In this document: in pieces, positions 17,324 through 26,774 of the stretch
Layout: each line of letters opens with the position of its first letter
Numbering within the stretch: the stretch's first letter is position 1
From: an uncultured Bacteroidota bacterium
GTDB lineage: Bacteria > Bacteroidota > Bacteroidia > Flavobacteriales > Flavobacteriaceae
DNA: 64,000 nucleotides
NCBI GenBank assembly: GCA_902616905.1
Contig: CACMUP010000004.1
Span: forward strand, 1 to 64,000
Reading direction: 5' to 3'
The notes under the pieces: generated by a model
Seen by the model: the letters and a program-made list of their open reading frames with translations, nothing else
What the model was told of the DNA's origin: nothing
Database searches by the model: none
Made by a program: the position numbers and the translations under genes

Positions 17324-18571
17324 ATGACTCGAGTAATTTTAATTTATAAGTTTTTCTTATTTACTCATATATTATGTTTCTCTCAAGAATTTGAAAAAAA
17401 TGTAGAATCATCGTTTGATCAAAAAATTGATAGTATCATCAATGATGGAATTCGGAAAATGGCATTCCCAGGGGCTCAGTTATTAATTTATAAAAGAGAT
17501 TCTATTCTTATTAGAAAATCTTATGGGCATCATACATATGATTCTTTGATCCCAGTTAAATCAAATGATCTTTTCGATTTAGCATCGGTAACAAAAATTT
17601 TAGCAAGTACACTCGCTTTAATGAAGCTCTATGAACTCTATAATATTGACTTGGAAGCTCCATTTTCAAATTTGTTCCCTTTTCTTAAAAGAAGTAATAA
17701 AAAAAATCATAGCCTAAAACAAATTTTGAGTCATAGTGCTGGTTGGATTCCTTATATCTCTCATCAAAATCTTGTATTCAATAAAAAAGGAAAATTTAGA
17801 CATAATACCCTTTCCTTCAATAAAAGCGTTCGTTTTCCAGGTCTAGTAAGTGATTCTATATTTGTTCATAGAGGATATCAAAAAAAAATCTTTAAAAGAA
17901 TAAAAAAAACAGAACTTCTTGAAGGTAATAAAATGGTTTACTCTGGTTTGTTTTATTTTTTTATACCTGAGTTGGTTGAACAGTTAAGTGGAAAAAGCCT
18001 TATTGAATTTTTAAATTATTATTTCTATAAACCAATGAATTTGGAAAGAATATGTTTTTTGCCTTTAAAAAAATTCCCAAAAAAAGAGTTAGTCCCAACA
18101 GAGATGGACTCACTCTTTAGAAAACAATTAGTTCATGGTTGGGTTCATGATGAGGCAGCATCACTAATGGGCGGTATATCAGGAAATGCAGGTCTTTTTG
18201 CTAATGCTGAATCTATTTCTCCACTTCTTCAAATGTTACTTCAAAATGGACGTTACAATGGCAAACAATATTTAAAACCAAAAACAATAAATAGATTTGT
18301 TCAAAGAACTTTCCCTGAAAGCTCTAACCCAAGAGGACTTGGATTTGATAAGCCAAGCTTAGAAAAAGAACAAAATAGATATCCATCGAATTTAGTTAGT
18401 GATGAAGCTTTTGGTCATACTGGTTTTACAGGAACAATGATATGGGTAGATCCAACAAATAACTTTTTTGTCATCTTGTTAACCAATAGAGTCTATCCTA
18501 ATAGAAATCAAAAAGGTTTATATAATCTAAATATTAGACCTCAACTTCTTGATTATGTTTATAAATATTAA
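17324..18571 (+). CDS. beta-lactamase-family (class C) serine hydrolase
   Basis: 415 residues with a signal peptide ('IYKFFLFTHILCFSQ'). Catalytic features of the class C beta-lactamase/D-Ala-D-Ala carboxypeptidase fold are present: Ser and Lys in 'LFDLASVTKILAST', Tyr in 'KMVYSGLFYF', and the KTG-like 'FGHTGFTGTMIW' near the C-terminus. The usual Y-x-N reads Y-S-G here. It probably acts in the periplasm on peptidoglycan peptides or an unrelated ester. It overlaps the following D-Ala-D-Ala dipeptidase gene by 17 bases, which supports a role in cell-wall peptide turnover. Confidence 0.8.
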   Translation: MTRVILIYKFFLFTHILCFSQEFEKNVESSFDQKIDSIINDGIRKMAFPGAQLLIYKRDSILIRKSYGHHTYDSLIPVKSNDLFDLASVTKILASTLALMKLYELYNIDLEAPFSNLFPFLKRSNKKNHSLKQILSHSAGWIPYISHQNLVFNKKGKFRHNTLSFNKSVRFPGLVSDSIFVHRGYQKKIFKRIKKTELLEGNKMVYSGLFYFFIPELVEQLSGKSLIEFLNYYFYKPMNLERICFLPLKKFPKKELVPTEMDSLFRKQLVHGWVHDEAASLMGGISGNAGLFANAESISPLLQMLLQNGRYNGKQYLKPKTINRFVQRTFPESSNPRGLGFDKPSLEKEQNRYPSNLVSDEAFGHTGFTGTMIWVDPTNNFFVILLTNRVYPNRNQKGLYNLNIRPQLLDYVYKY

Positions 18572-19232
18572 AACTTTATCCGTATTTTTTTTCATTTCTT
18601 ATAATTTATCAGGACAAATACTCCCTGAGGGCTTTGTTTTCTTAGATAAAGAAATTCCAAATATTAAAGTTGAACTCAGATACGCAACTAAAAATAATTT
18701 TACTGGAAAGATAGTAGAGGGTTATCACTCAAACCAAAGTGCAATTGGAACTATAGCTTTGTCCAAAGCCTTAAGTAAAATTCAAAAAAAATTAAATTCT
18801 AAAGGTCTAGGTATTAAAATATATGACGCATATCGCCCTCAACGAGCAGTAAATGAATTTATTTCTTGGTCTAAAAATCCTAAAGACACAATTAATAAAC
18901 AAAAATACTTCCCAGAATTAGCCAAAGAAAGATTATTTGAATTAGGCTATATAGCTACTAATAGTGGACATAGTCGAGGAAGTACAGTAGATTTGACTTT
19001 AATTAGGTTAAAAGGGGATGCTTTGGATATGGGAGGAGAATGGGATTATTTTGGAGAAAAGTCTCACTTTAATTTTAAAAATTTAAGCAAAACCCAAAGA
19101 AATAACAGAAGACTTCTTAGGAAAATAATGAAATCAGAAAACTTTATTCCATATGATAATGAATGGTGGCATTTTACTTTAAAAGATGAACCTTTCCCTA
19201 ATAAATATTTTGATTTTGTATTAAAGCAGTAA
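18555..19232 (+). CDS. D-alanyl-D-alanine dipeptidase, VanX/DdpX family
   Basis: About 225 residues with a signal peptide. The M15D zinc-site signature S-x-H-x-x-G-x-x-x-D is visible as 'SGHSRGSTVDLTL' and the second part as 'DNEWWHFTLK' (Glu base and zinc His). The conserved 'IYDAYRPQRAVNEF' precedes them and 'DMGGEWDYFGEKSHF' lies between. These zinc enzymes cleave D-Ala-D-Ala; chromosomal copies recycle the dipeptide from peptidoglycan rather than give vancomycin resistance. The ATG at 18555 lies inside the serine hydrolase gene (17-base overlap); an in-frame TTG six bases earlier is less likely. Confidence 0.85.
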   Translation: MFINIKTLSVFFFISYNLSGQILPEGFVFLDKEIPNIKVELRYATKNNFTGKIVEGYHSNQSAIGTIALSKALSKIQKKLNSKGLGIKIYDAYRPQRAVNEFISWSKNPKDTINKQKYFPELAKERLFELGYIATNSGHSRGSTVDLTLIRLKGDALDMGGEWDYFGEKSHFNFKNLSKTQRNNRRLLRKIMKSENFIPYDNEWWHFTLKDEPFPNKYFDFVLKQ

Positions 19233-19249
19233 GATTAATTTGTTCTCTT

Positions 19250-20711
19250 TTAATTAAATTTTTCTGGAAAGTTATTTAAATTAATCTCCCATAATATTGG
19301 AAGAAAAAAGTAAACCATGACTGCGATAAGAATAATTGAGAAAACATTTAATACGATCCCTCTAGAAACCATATCTGGAATTTTAAGATAGCCTGAACCA
19401 AATACAATTGCATTCGGTGGAGTTGCTACAGGGAGCATAAAAGCACATGATGCGGCAACTGCAGCACCAATCATAATTCCAAATGGATGAACTCCGATCT
19501 CAAAAGCTAAAGAAGCTAACACCGGTAATATCATGGCAGTTGTTGCTAAATTCGAGGTAATTTCTGTTAAAAAGTTTACTGCTGCTATCAAAACAATGAT
19601 CAAAATAAATAAAGGTAATGCATCTAATCTAGTCATAAGTTCTCCTAACCAAATAGCTGAGCCGCTAATTTCAAAAGCTTTTGCTATTGCCATTCCTCCT
19701 CCAAAAAGTATTATAACTCCCCAAGGTAATTGAATTGTATCTTTCCAGTTTAATAGGGTGTTAGTTTTTGCTTTTGATGGTAATACAAAAAGAATTAATC
19801 CAAAAGAAATTGCTATAATTGTATCATCTATAGCAGGTATAATACTTTGTAAAAAAAAAGATCTTGTTATCCAACAAAATCCGGCTGAAGCAAAAATTAT
19901 AGCTATAATTTTTTCTTCATAAGAAATAGGCCCTAAATCATTTTTAAGCCTATTAATTTCTGACTTTCCGCCAGGAAATTCTTTTTGGTTAAAAACATAT
20001 GCAACTCTTGTTATGTAATACCAGCAAAAGAAAAGTAATATAATGGAAATTGGAAATCCAAATATAAACCACTTAAAGAATGTGATTTCATAATTATATA
20101 TTTCTGAAATTACTCCTGCCATTACTAAATTTGGTGGTGTTCCAATAAGTGTAGCAATACCACCAATGGATGCACTGTATGCAATCCCTAACATAAGTGC
20201 TTTCCCAAAAATCGTGTTTTCATTTTCCAAAGATGCAGGACTGTCTTTTAGTTGCTTAATTATAGCAATTCCTATAGGCAGCATCATAACAGAAGTTGCA
20301 GTATTTGATATCCACATAGACAAAAAAGCGGTTGCAATCATAAAACCAAGTATGACCTTACGTACATCAGACCCTATAAATGAAATGATATTTATTGCTA
20401 TTCTTTTATGTAAATTCCATTTTTCAATTCCAATTGCAATTAGGAATCCCCCCCAAATAAAGAAATACATATTTGTGTCCATAAGATTCTGTAGTAGTAG
20501 AAAGTTCCATTCCCTCTGAAAGGGGGAAGAGAATTATTGGGAGTAAAGCTGTTGCAGCAATAGGTATCGCCTCAGTTACCCACCATATAGCTATCCATAA
20601 TGTAGAGGCCAAAACCGACTGCCCAGAGTTTGATAAACCTTCAAATTGTCCAAAAATTAAAAAAATAACAAAGGCCAAAGGGCCTAAAATGAGACCAATT
20701 TTTTTTTTCAT
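19250..20711 (-). pseudogene. DASS/SLC13 family anion:sodium symporter, split by a +1 frameshift
   Basis: Two frames together make one transporter of about 486 residues. The first (20711 down to about 20450) runs from 'MKKKIGLILGPLAFVIF' to 'KYVFLYLGG'; the second (to 19250) continues with 'FLIAIGIEKWNLHKRIAI'. The shift falls in a run of seven G on the coding strand (C7 at 20448-20454); six would restore the frame. The rest is intact, with 'SNTATSVMMLPIGIAI' and 'SNLATTAMILPV' (paired SNT sodium sites) and 'LPVATPPNAIVFGSG'. The family imports dicarboxylates, sulfate or similar anions with sodium. It may be a true mutation, a phase-variable tract or a sequencing error. Confidence 0.8.
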
Positions 20712-20715
20712 TAAA

Positions 20716-21162
20716 TCATTTTGAGCTAGAAGTATGATCCGAAATTATATACCATTGTTTCTTAATTTTAATCCAATTTAGAGTGAAATATCCTGAAGCG
20801 TCTTCAATAGTCCTTGTTAAGTAAAACTTTCCTTGTAATTGAATAACATTAGGGCTTAGACCTATCATATTTAAAATATCAAATTTCAATTTTCCCATTT
20901 TTTCCCGATTTGAATAAGTTTTTTTATAACGATCCCGTGTAGCCTCCCACCCATAAATTGGACCATTAGATCCTGAGAAAACCAGCCTTTGAGATTTCAA
21001 ATAACCTCCCATGAACGCATCAATATCTCCTATATTCCAATCTCTTTGCTGTTTGTATAGAATATTTGTTATTTCTAAAGAATCACTAATACTTATTTTT
21101 TGTTGAGAAAAAATTAACCCATTGAATAAAAACAATAATAATAAAAATAACAATGCTTTCAT
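20716..21162 (-). CDS. secreted DUF4440/SnoaL-like (NTF2-fold) protein
   Basis: 148 residues with a signal peptide ('LLFLLLLFLFNGLIFSQQ'). The mature part has the NTF2-like layout: an N-terminal helix with 'ILYKQQRDWNIGDIDAFMGG', then 'LVFSGSNGPIYGWEATRDRY' and C-terminal strands ending 'WIKIKKQWYIISDHTS'. This is the pattern of DUF4440 proteins, small conical folds that may bind or isomerise a small ligand. It sits between the transporter (four bases away) and the M20 amidohydrolase on the same strand, probably one transcript. The function is not known. Confidence 0.75.
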   Translation of the reverse strand: MKALLFLLLLFLFNGLIFSQQKISISDSLEITNILYKQQRDWNIGDIDAFMGGYLKSQRLVFSGSNGPIYGWEATRDRYKKTYSNREKMGKLKFDILNMIGLSPNVIQLQGKFYLTRTIEDASGYFTLNWIKIKKQWYIISDHTSSSK

Positions 21163-21169
21163 TTAATCT

Positions 21170-22765
21170 TTATTTAAGAGTTGGATATTTCACTCCCAAC
21201 TGTTCTAAATAAGTGTCATATTTTGTTTCATCGTAATAAAACTTTTCTAGTTCTTTTCTAAATTTTCCCTGAGTTTCTTTATTTAAAAAAATTGGGGGAG
21301 GTGCATCATCTGGAATTAGTTGTACATATTTGTCATTCTTTTTTTGAACATTCTCAAAGTAATCTTTTGCTTTAATTAACAGTGAGGGTTTTGTTAAAAA
21401 GTCAATTACAGTAGCTGCAACAACTTTTGCTCCAGCAGTGCCCCCTTTGTGAGCAATAGGAGTTGCCATAGTAATTGAGTTTGACCAATGATGACCCTGC
21501 AAGCCTGGCATATTTGATGGGAAGCGTAAGGTTACTGTTGGAACTTTCCATGAAACTTCTCCAATATCGTCTGATCCTCCACTTTTTGGCTCCTTTCTTG
21601 GTTTCCCTAATTCTGATAGAACTGTAGAAAGACCTGTTGTTATCTTGGAATTTACTTCCTTTTGAACAGCTTTAGCAAGCATTTGATCTTCTTTAGACCA
21701 CTTTGGAAGTCCAACTTCTTTGATATTTTCATACATGGTCTCAGCAATCACTTTATTAAAGTGTCTTGGTGAAGCAGCTCCAAGGATTTTAGACGTAACT
21801 TTTGTGTCTGTCATAAGTGCTGCCCCTTTAGAGATATTATTAGCATCATTATACATGTCTAATATACCTTCAGAGGTTATATCCCTTAGATAATACCAAA
21901 TAGATGCTTTTGATGGAACAACATTCGGCTGGTCTCCAGCATCCGTAAATATTGAATGTGATCTCATTAGTGGGTGAAGATGCTCTCTTTTATAATTCCA
22001 TCCAATATTCATAAGTTCAGCTGCATCTAGAGCACTTTTACCTCGCCAGGGAGACCCTCCTGCATGGGCTGAAACTCCTTCAAAAGTATACTCAACAGAA
22101 ATCAGACCAGTACCTGTCGCCTGACCCCATGATACAGCCATATTACTACTTACATGAGTAAAAATACACATATCAACATTATCAAAATAACCATCTTTTA
22201 CGTACCAGGCTTTGGCTGCAAGCTGTTCTTCAGCTATTCCTGGCCAAATGATAAGTGTCCCTTTTAAATTATTTTTTTTCATCTGTTGTTGAAGAACCAA
22301 AGCAGACGTAATAATTACAGGTAGTCCAGAATTATGACCTTCTCCATGCCCTGGCGCTCCCTCTACCATTGGCTTGTGATATGCTACACCAGGATATTGA
22401 GAAGCTTTTGGAATTCCATCTACATCGCTACCAAGAGCAATTTTTGGACCTTCTCCATTATTCCATCTTGCCATCCAGGCTGTTGGGATACCTGAAATTC
22501 CATATTCAATTTCAAATCCAGCTTTATTTAATATCCCTGTTAAATATTTTGATGTTTCATATTCTTGGTGACCCAATTCAGCGAAACTAAATACTTTATC
22601 AATCATTATTTGAGTCATCTTATGTTTCGCCTGAACTAAATCTACTGTTTCAGATTTAAGTTTCTGAATTCGTTTATTAGAAAATTTTTGTTGTGCATTG
22701 GATATAGTAAATTGAAAAATTAAAAGTAATCCAATTGGTTTGAATATATTTATTGTAAATCGCAT
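21170..22765 (-). CDS. exported M20-family amidohydrolase (AbgB-like)
   Basis: 531 residues with a signal peptide. The sequence follows M20D amidohydrolases of the AbgB type: 'SFAELGHQEYETSKYL', metal-site 'IALGSDVDGIPKASQ', 'GAPGHGEGHNSGLPV', the catalytic Glu region 'IIWPGIAEEQLAAKAWYV', dimerisation-domain 'VEYTFEGVSAHAGGSPWRGK' and the late His in 'LQGHHWSNSI'. Such enzymes hydrolyse amide bonds of aminoacyl or p-aminobenzoyl-glutamate substrates with two metal ions. It is four bases of spacer from the DUF4440 gene and upstream of the broken anion transporter; import and hydrolysis of an amide substrate would fit. The substrate is inference. Confidence 0.85.
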   Translation of the reverse strand: MRFTINIFKPIGLLLIFQFTISNAQQKFSNKRIQKLKSETVDLVQAKHKMTQIMIDKVFSFAELGHQEYETSKYLTGILNKAGFEIEYGISGIPTAWMARWNNGEGPKIALGSDVDGIPKASQYPGVAYHKPMVEGAPGHGEGHNSGLPVIITSALVLQQQMKKNNLKGTLIIWPGIAEEQLAAKAWYVKDGYFDNVDMCIFTHVSSNMAVSWGQATGTGLISVEYTFEGVSAHAGGSPWRGKSALDAAELMNIGWNYKREHLHPLMRSHSIFTDAGDQPNVVPSKASIWYYLRDITSEGILDMYNDANNISKGAALMTDTKVTSKILGAASPRHFNKVIAETMYENIKEVGLPKWSKEDQMLAKAVQKEVNSKITTGLSTVLSELGKPRKEPKSGGSDDIGEVSWKVPTVTLRFPSNMPGLQGHHWSNSITMATPIAHKGGTAGAKVVAATVIDFLTKPSLLIKAKDYFENVQKKNDKYVQLIPDDAPPPIFLNKETQGKFRKELEKFYYDETKYDTYLEQLGVKYPTLK

Positions 22766-22979
22766 GTTCTTAATTATTTAATTCTAATTTACAAAAAATT
22801 ATAAGAGAGAATTTTTTAGTTTTCTAACTTTTATAGTGTTTATAGCTTTTTTTAATTTGGATTTAACAAAGAAAAATTAACTATAAAAAAATACTTACAA
22901 AAAGTATTAATACCATTGGAGTAAGTAAAAAAATGGGGAAAAATAAGATTAGTTAGTTATAATTAATAAAGAAAGTTTT

Positions 22980-24914
22980 TTAAAAATAATATCTTTTGAA
23001 CGCTTCCATGGCTGCATAGTCTGCTAGGCCCATAGCCCTATATTTATTAGCAGTTTCTTCATTACGTTCTTCAGCACGAACCCAAAATTCTCTGTTATCA
23101 TTTCCTTGAAACATAACTCCATCTTTTTGGGATTGATGATAAAAAATTGCTTTACGTTTTCTTAGAACTTGATCAGGACTCATTGGAACAGCCATTTCTA
23201 TTTCATGTATTTCCCACTCGTGCCAAGCTCCTCTGTAAAGCCAAACCCAACAATCATTCATGAATTTTTTAGTTTTCAATTGCTTTAGTGCCTCAAAAAT
23301 AATATCTAAACAAACCTTATGAGTGCCGTGAGGATCCGCTAAATCACCAGCTGCATAAATTTGATGTGGTTTTATTGTTTCGATTAATTTAAATGTTTTT
23401 TCAATGTCTTTATTAGAAATTGGATTTTTTTTAATCGTTCCAGTTTCATAAAAAGGGAGATTCATAAAGTGAACTTGAGAGTCAGGGATTCCAATATATC
23501 TGGTAGCTCCGTATGATTCACCTTTTCGTATGCTCCCTTTCAGTTTACACACCAAACGGGAAGCTGGTTTTTTAGAATCATCACTTTCAATTGAAGCTTT
23601 TAGCTCTTTGATAATTTTTTTTTCTTTATCTCCAATAACATCAATACCTACTTCAATATATTTTAGAGCATCCTCGTCTGAAACTGCAATATTACCAGAT
23701 GTCTGATAAGCCACGTGTACCTCATGACCTTGCGAAACTAAACGATCAAATGTACCCCCCATAGAAATTACATCGTCATCAGGATGAGGGCTAAAAATAA
23801 TTACCCTTTTTTTTTCAGGATTTTTACGTTCTGGTCTATTTGTGTCGTCAGCGTTAGGTTTACCGCCTGGCCATCCTGTGATTGTATTCTGTAATCTATT
23901 AAACATCTCAATGTTCAAATCGTAAGATGGTCCATGTAAAGCGAGTAAATCAGACATCCCATTTTGATTAAAATCTTCATCTGTGAGTTTTAAAACTGAC
24001 TTACCTGTTTTTTTGCAAAGCCATGAAATAGCTTTTGATCTATTATTCTCATCCCATTCACAACTTGTTACAAGCCAAGGGGTTTTTATTCTTATTAGTT
24101 GTGAAGCAGCTTGTGGATCTAAAACTAATGTTGTGTTATGGTGATGTTGAAGATATGTTGTTGGTATTTTGTCCGTTATATTTCCCTCAATTGCCTTTTG
24201 AATGATTTCTGCTTTATTTGATCCCCACGCCATTAAAATGATTTTTTTTGCATTTAAAATGGTCTGAATACCCATTGTAATTGCCTTCCTTGGAACATTA
24301 TCAATTCCTTTAAATAAGGAAGCAGCATCAAATCGAGTTACTTGGTCTAGAGTAATAGTCCTTGTTTGAGAATTTAAATGAGATCCTGGCTCATTAAAAC
24401 CTATGTGTCCTGTTCGGCCAATTCCTAAAATTTGAAGATCAATGCCCCCCAATTTTTCAATTTTCTTTTCATATGCGACACAAGTAGATCTCAAATTTTT
24501 TACATCAACCTCTCCATCAGGTATGTTTATATTTTCTTTTTTTATATCTATATGGTTGAATAAGTTTTCATGCATAAAATAAAAATAACTCTGTATATCT
24601 TCCTTAGATATTGGATAATATTCGTCAAGATTAAACGTAATTACATTTTTAAAACTTAGCCCTTCTTCTAAATGAAGTCTAACTAATTCCTTATAAACAT
24701 TCATAGGACTATATCCAGTGGCAAGACCCAACACACAATTTTTATTTTCATTTTGTTTACTAATTATTAAATCAGCAATACAATGCGCTATCGCAATGCA
24801 ACCTTCATTAGGATTATCTATAATAACATTGTGTAATTTTTCAAAACGAGATTCTTCAAAACTTCCAGGTGCTTTATATCTTAGAAGCTTTAGTTTTGAT
24901 TCATTAATCATCAT
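22980..24914 (-). CDS. nagB: glucosamine-6-phosphate deaminase fused to a PIG-L/LmbE-like domain
   Basis: 644 residues. Residues 1-300 are a NagB-type deaminase: 'VLGLATGYSPMNVYKELVRL', 'VITFNLDEYYP' and 'LGIGRTGHIGFNEPGSHLNS' hold the sugar-phosphate site, converting glucosamine-6-phosphate to fructose-6-phosphate and ammonia. About residues 365-640 form a PIG-L/LmbE-type deacetylase domain with the zinc motif 'IFSPHPDDDVISMGGTF' and 'GDLADPHGTHKVCLD'. This long two-domain form is common in Bacteroidota. The fusion suggests deacetylation and deamination of amino sugars in one protein, but a substrate for the second domain is not shown. Single gene; 214 bases without a gene separate it from the M20 gene. 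Confidence 0.88.
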   Translation of the reverse strand: MMINESKLKLLRYKAPGSFEESRFEKLHNVIIDNPNEGCIAIAHCIADLIISKQNENKNCVLGLATGYSPMNVYKELVRLHLEEGLSFKNVITFNLDEYYPISKEDIQSYFYFMHENLFNHIDIKKENINIPDGEVDVKNLRSTCVAYEKKIEKLGGIDLQILGIGRTGHIGFNEPGSHLNSQTRTITLDQVTRFDAASLFKGIDNVPRKAITMGIQTILNAKKIILMAWGSNKAEIIQKAIEGNITDKIPTTYLQHHHNTTLVLDPQAASQLIRIKTPWLVTSCEWDENNRSKAISWLCKKTGKSVLKLTDEDFNQNGMSDLLALHGPSYDLNIEMFNRLQNTITGWPGGKPNADDTNRPERKNPEKKRVIIFSPHPDDDVISMGGTFDRLVSQGHEVHVAYQTSGNIAVSDEDALKYIEVGIDVIGDKEKKIIKELKASIESDDSKKPASRLVCKLKGSIRKGESYGATRYIGIPDSQVHFMNLPFYETGTIKKNPISNKDIEKTFKLIETIKPHQIYAAGDLADPHGTHKVCLDIIFEALKQLKTKKFMNDCWVWLYRGAWHEWEIHEIEMAVPMSPDQVLRKRKAIFYHQSQKDGVMFQGNDNREFWVRAEERNEETANKYRAMGLADYAAMEAFKRYYF

Positions 24915-24999
24915 TAAAGTGTTGCGAACTCAAATTTAAGATTTCTTTTATTTAAATCGTTTTAATTCTTTTCTTTTTTGATTCTAATAAAAAGATTAA

Positions 25000-25731
25000 C
25001 TATTTAGTTACTTGAATATTTTTATTTTTAATACTAGAGACTTTTATAAGGTTGCCTGCTTCAAAAAGAATAGGTAAAGAGTCTAGTGAAACAAACTTTA
25101 CATTAGGTTTAAAATTTATATAGTCCTGAAAAATAAATCCTTTATTTAATTGCTTATTTACAGCTTGCCTAAAACGTGTACCCCCCCCTTCTGTTAAATA
25201 ATTATAGGCTAGATAATCGATCTGTCGATTATTTATGTTGATCCAATAACGGAATTCATCCTGGTAGTCTTTCCCTCCACCATTTTCTTTAAAAGTCACT
25301 TTAATAGTCCAATATCTTTTATTGAAAATTTTTGTCAACCCCAAATATTTATGGACTACAGCTTGATCATTTAGTGGTCTGGGTAATTGAAAAAAATACA
25401 TGACAGAATTTAACGAATTTGAAAATGCTTTAGTCACACTATCACTAAGTTCAACAGATTTATCATTGATAAAACGCATTAATTTTTTTTTTGAACTCAT
25501 TAGATCTTTAACAACATTACCCTCTTTTTTAGTTGTTCTTTGAAAAGAATAAAATTTATTTTTACGTTTTAACTCATATTGATAATCTCTAAAATCAAAA
25601 ACAATAGAAAAATCGTCTTGATCCCATCCATGAGCTTTAATTGATTTATTAATAATCTGAGAGGTTGAAATATGGGAAGAATTTGAACAAGAAACTAAAA
25701 TGAGTAACAATAAGATTATTTTTTTTTTCAT
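25000..25731 (-). CDS. DUF6503-like lipoprotein
   Basis: 243 residues with a short lipoprotein signal (Cys15 in 'LLILVSCSNSS'). The mature part has 'IINKSIKAHGWDQDDFSIVF' and 'DFRDYQYELKRKNKFYSF', then 'FFQLPRPLNDQAVVHKYLGL' and 'YWININNRQIDYLAYNY', matching the layout of flavobacterial DUF6503 proteins, which are large single-sheet folds like LolA/LolB-type lipid binders. A role in envelope ligand binding is possible but unproven. It is divergent from trxB with 88 bases between them. Confidence 0.65.
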   Translation of the reverse strand: MKKKIILLLLILVSCSNSSHISTSQIINKSIKAHGWDQDDFSIVFDFRDYQYELKRKNKFYSFQRTTKKEGNVVKDLMSSKKKLMRFINDKSVELSDSVTKAFSNSLNSVMYFFQLPRPLNDQAVVHKYLGLTKIFNKRYWTIKVTFKENGGGKDYQDEFRYWININNRQIDYLAYNYLTEGGGTRFRQAVNKQLNKGFIFQDYINFKPNVKFVSLDSLPILFEAGNLIKVSSIKNKNIQVTK

Positions 25732-25797
25732 AGAACAACCTTGATAAAATATTAATAAATCTAATAGTTAATAGTAATACAAATAAAAGATATAATT

Positions 25798-25805
25798 TAC
25801 TTTTG
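25798..25805 (+). promoter_or_regulatory. possible -7 promoter box (TACTTTTG) for trxB
   Basis: TACTTTTG fits the Bacteroidota -7 consensus TAnnTTTG and lies 14 bases before the trxB start codon. A -33 partner is not obvious, so confidence is low. Confidence 0.3.
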
Positions 25806-25819
25806 AAATAAATACAAAA

Positions 25820-26770
25820 ATGGAAAAGCTAGAAACTTTAATAATTGGTAGTGGACCAGCAGGATATACTGCTGCTATATATGCTGCACGTGCTGATTTA
25901 AAACCTGTTATTTATACTGGTTTGGAGCCCGGTGGTCAACTTACAACAACAACAGAAGTTGATAATTTTCCAGGATACCCTAAAGGCATTGATGGTCCCA
26001 CTATGATGGTCCAATTACAAGAACAAGCAGAGCGATTTGGTACTGATGTTCGAGTTGGATTTATAAATAGTGTAGATTTCTCTTCAAAGTATGGGGGGAT
26101 TCATAAAGTCATTACTGATAGTGGTAAAGAAATTAATACTAGAAGTATCATAATAAGTACAGGGGCTTCGGCAAAATACTTAGGTATACCAAGTGAACAA
26201 CGTCTAAGAGGAGGAGGTGTTTCGGCATGTGCTGTGTGTGACGGTTTTTTCTATAAAGGACAAGAAGTTGCACTTGTGGGCGGTGGAGATACAGCTGCTG
26301 AAGAAGCAACATACTTGGCTAAGATTTGTTCGAAAGTAACAATGTTGGTTAGAAAAGATCATATGCGAGCATCTAAAGCTATGCAACATCGTGTCAATAA
26401 CACTCCAAATATTGATCTAAAATATAATACTGAAATTGACGAAGTGTTAGGTGAAAAAGTAGTTGAAGGAATTAGAATGAAGAATAATATAACAGGCAGT
26501 ACAGAAGAAATTAAAATTACGGGCCTTTTTATAGCTATTGGTCACAAACCAAATACAGAAATATTTAAGGGAAAACTTGAGATGGATCAAGAAGGATATA
26601 TAATAACAAAAGGCAAATCAACATCCACAAATATTCCTGGAGTTTTTGCATCAGGGGATGTTCAAGATAAGGAGTATAGACAAGCTGTTACAGCAGCAGG
26701 AACTGGATGCATGGCTGCTCTAGACGCAGAACGCTATTTGCAAAGTATTCCTAATGTAAATGGATCTTAA
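25820..26770 (+). CDS. trxB: thioredoxin-disulfide reductase
   Basis: 316 residues, normal for low-molecular-weight TrxB. FAD motif 'LIIGSGPAGYTAAIYAARAD' at the N-terminus, 'GGQLTTTTEVDNFPGYP' after it, the redox-active CxxC in 'VSACAVCDGFFYKGQE' (about residues 135-150), the NADPH motif 'VALVGGGDTAAEEATYLAKI' and the C-terminal 'GVFASGDVQDKEYRQAVTAA' that closes over FAD. The enzyme reduces thioredoxin with NADPH in the cytoplasm. It stands alone between a divergent lipoprotein gene and a convergent ABC-F gene. Confidence 0.97.
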   Translation: MEKLETLIIGSGPAGYTAAIYAARADLKPVIYTGLEPGGQLTTTTEVDNFPGYPKGIDGPTMMVQLQEQAERFGTDVRVGFINSVDFSSKYGGIHKVITDSGKEINTRSIIISTGASAKYLGIPSEQRLRGGGVSACAVCDGFFYKGQEVALVGGGDTAAEEATYLAKICSKVTMLVRKDHMRASKAMQHRVNNTPNIDLKYNTEIDEVLGEKVVEGIRMKNNITGSTEEIKITGLFIAIGHKPNTEIFKGKLEMDQEGYIITKGKSTSTNIPGVFASGDVQDKEYRQAVTAAGTGCMAALDAERYLQSIPNVNGS

Positions 26771-26774
26771 GTTT

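Noticed and set aside
22766-22979. Gene or RNA in the 214-base gap upstream of the M20 gene
   Set aside because: Only AT-rich sequence without a convincing frame, stem or promoter box.
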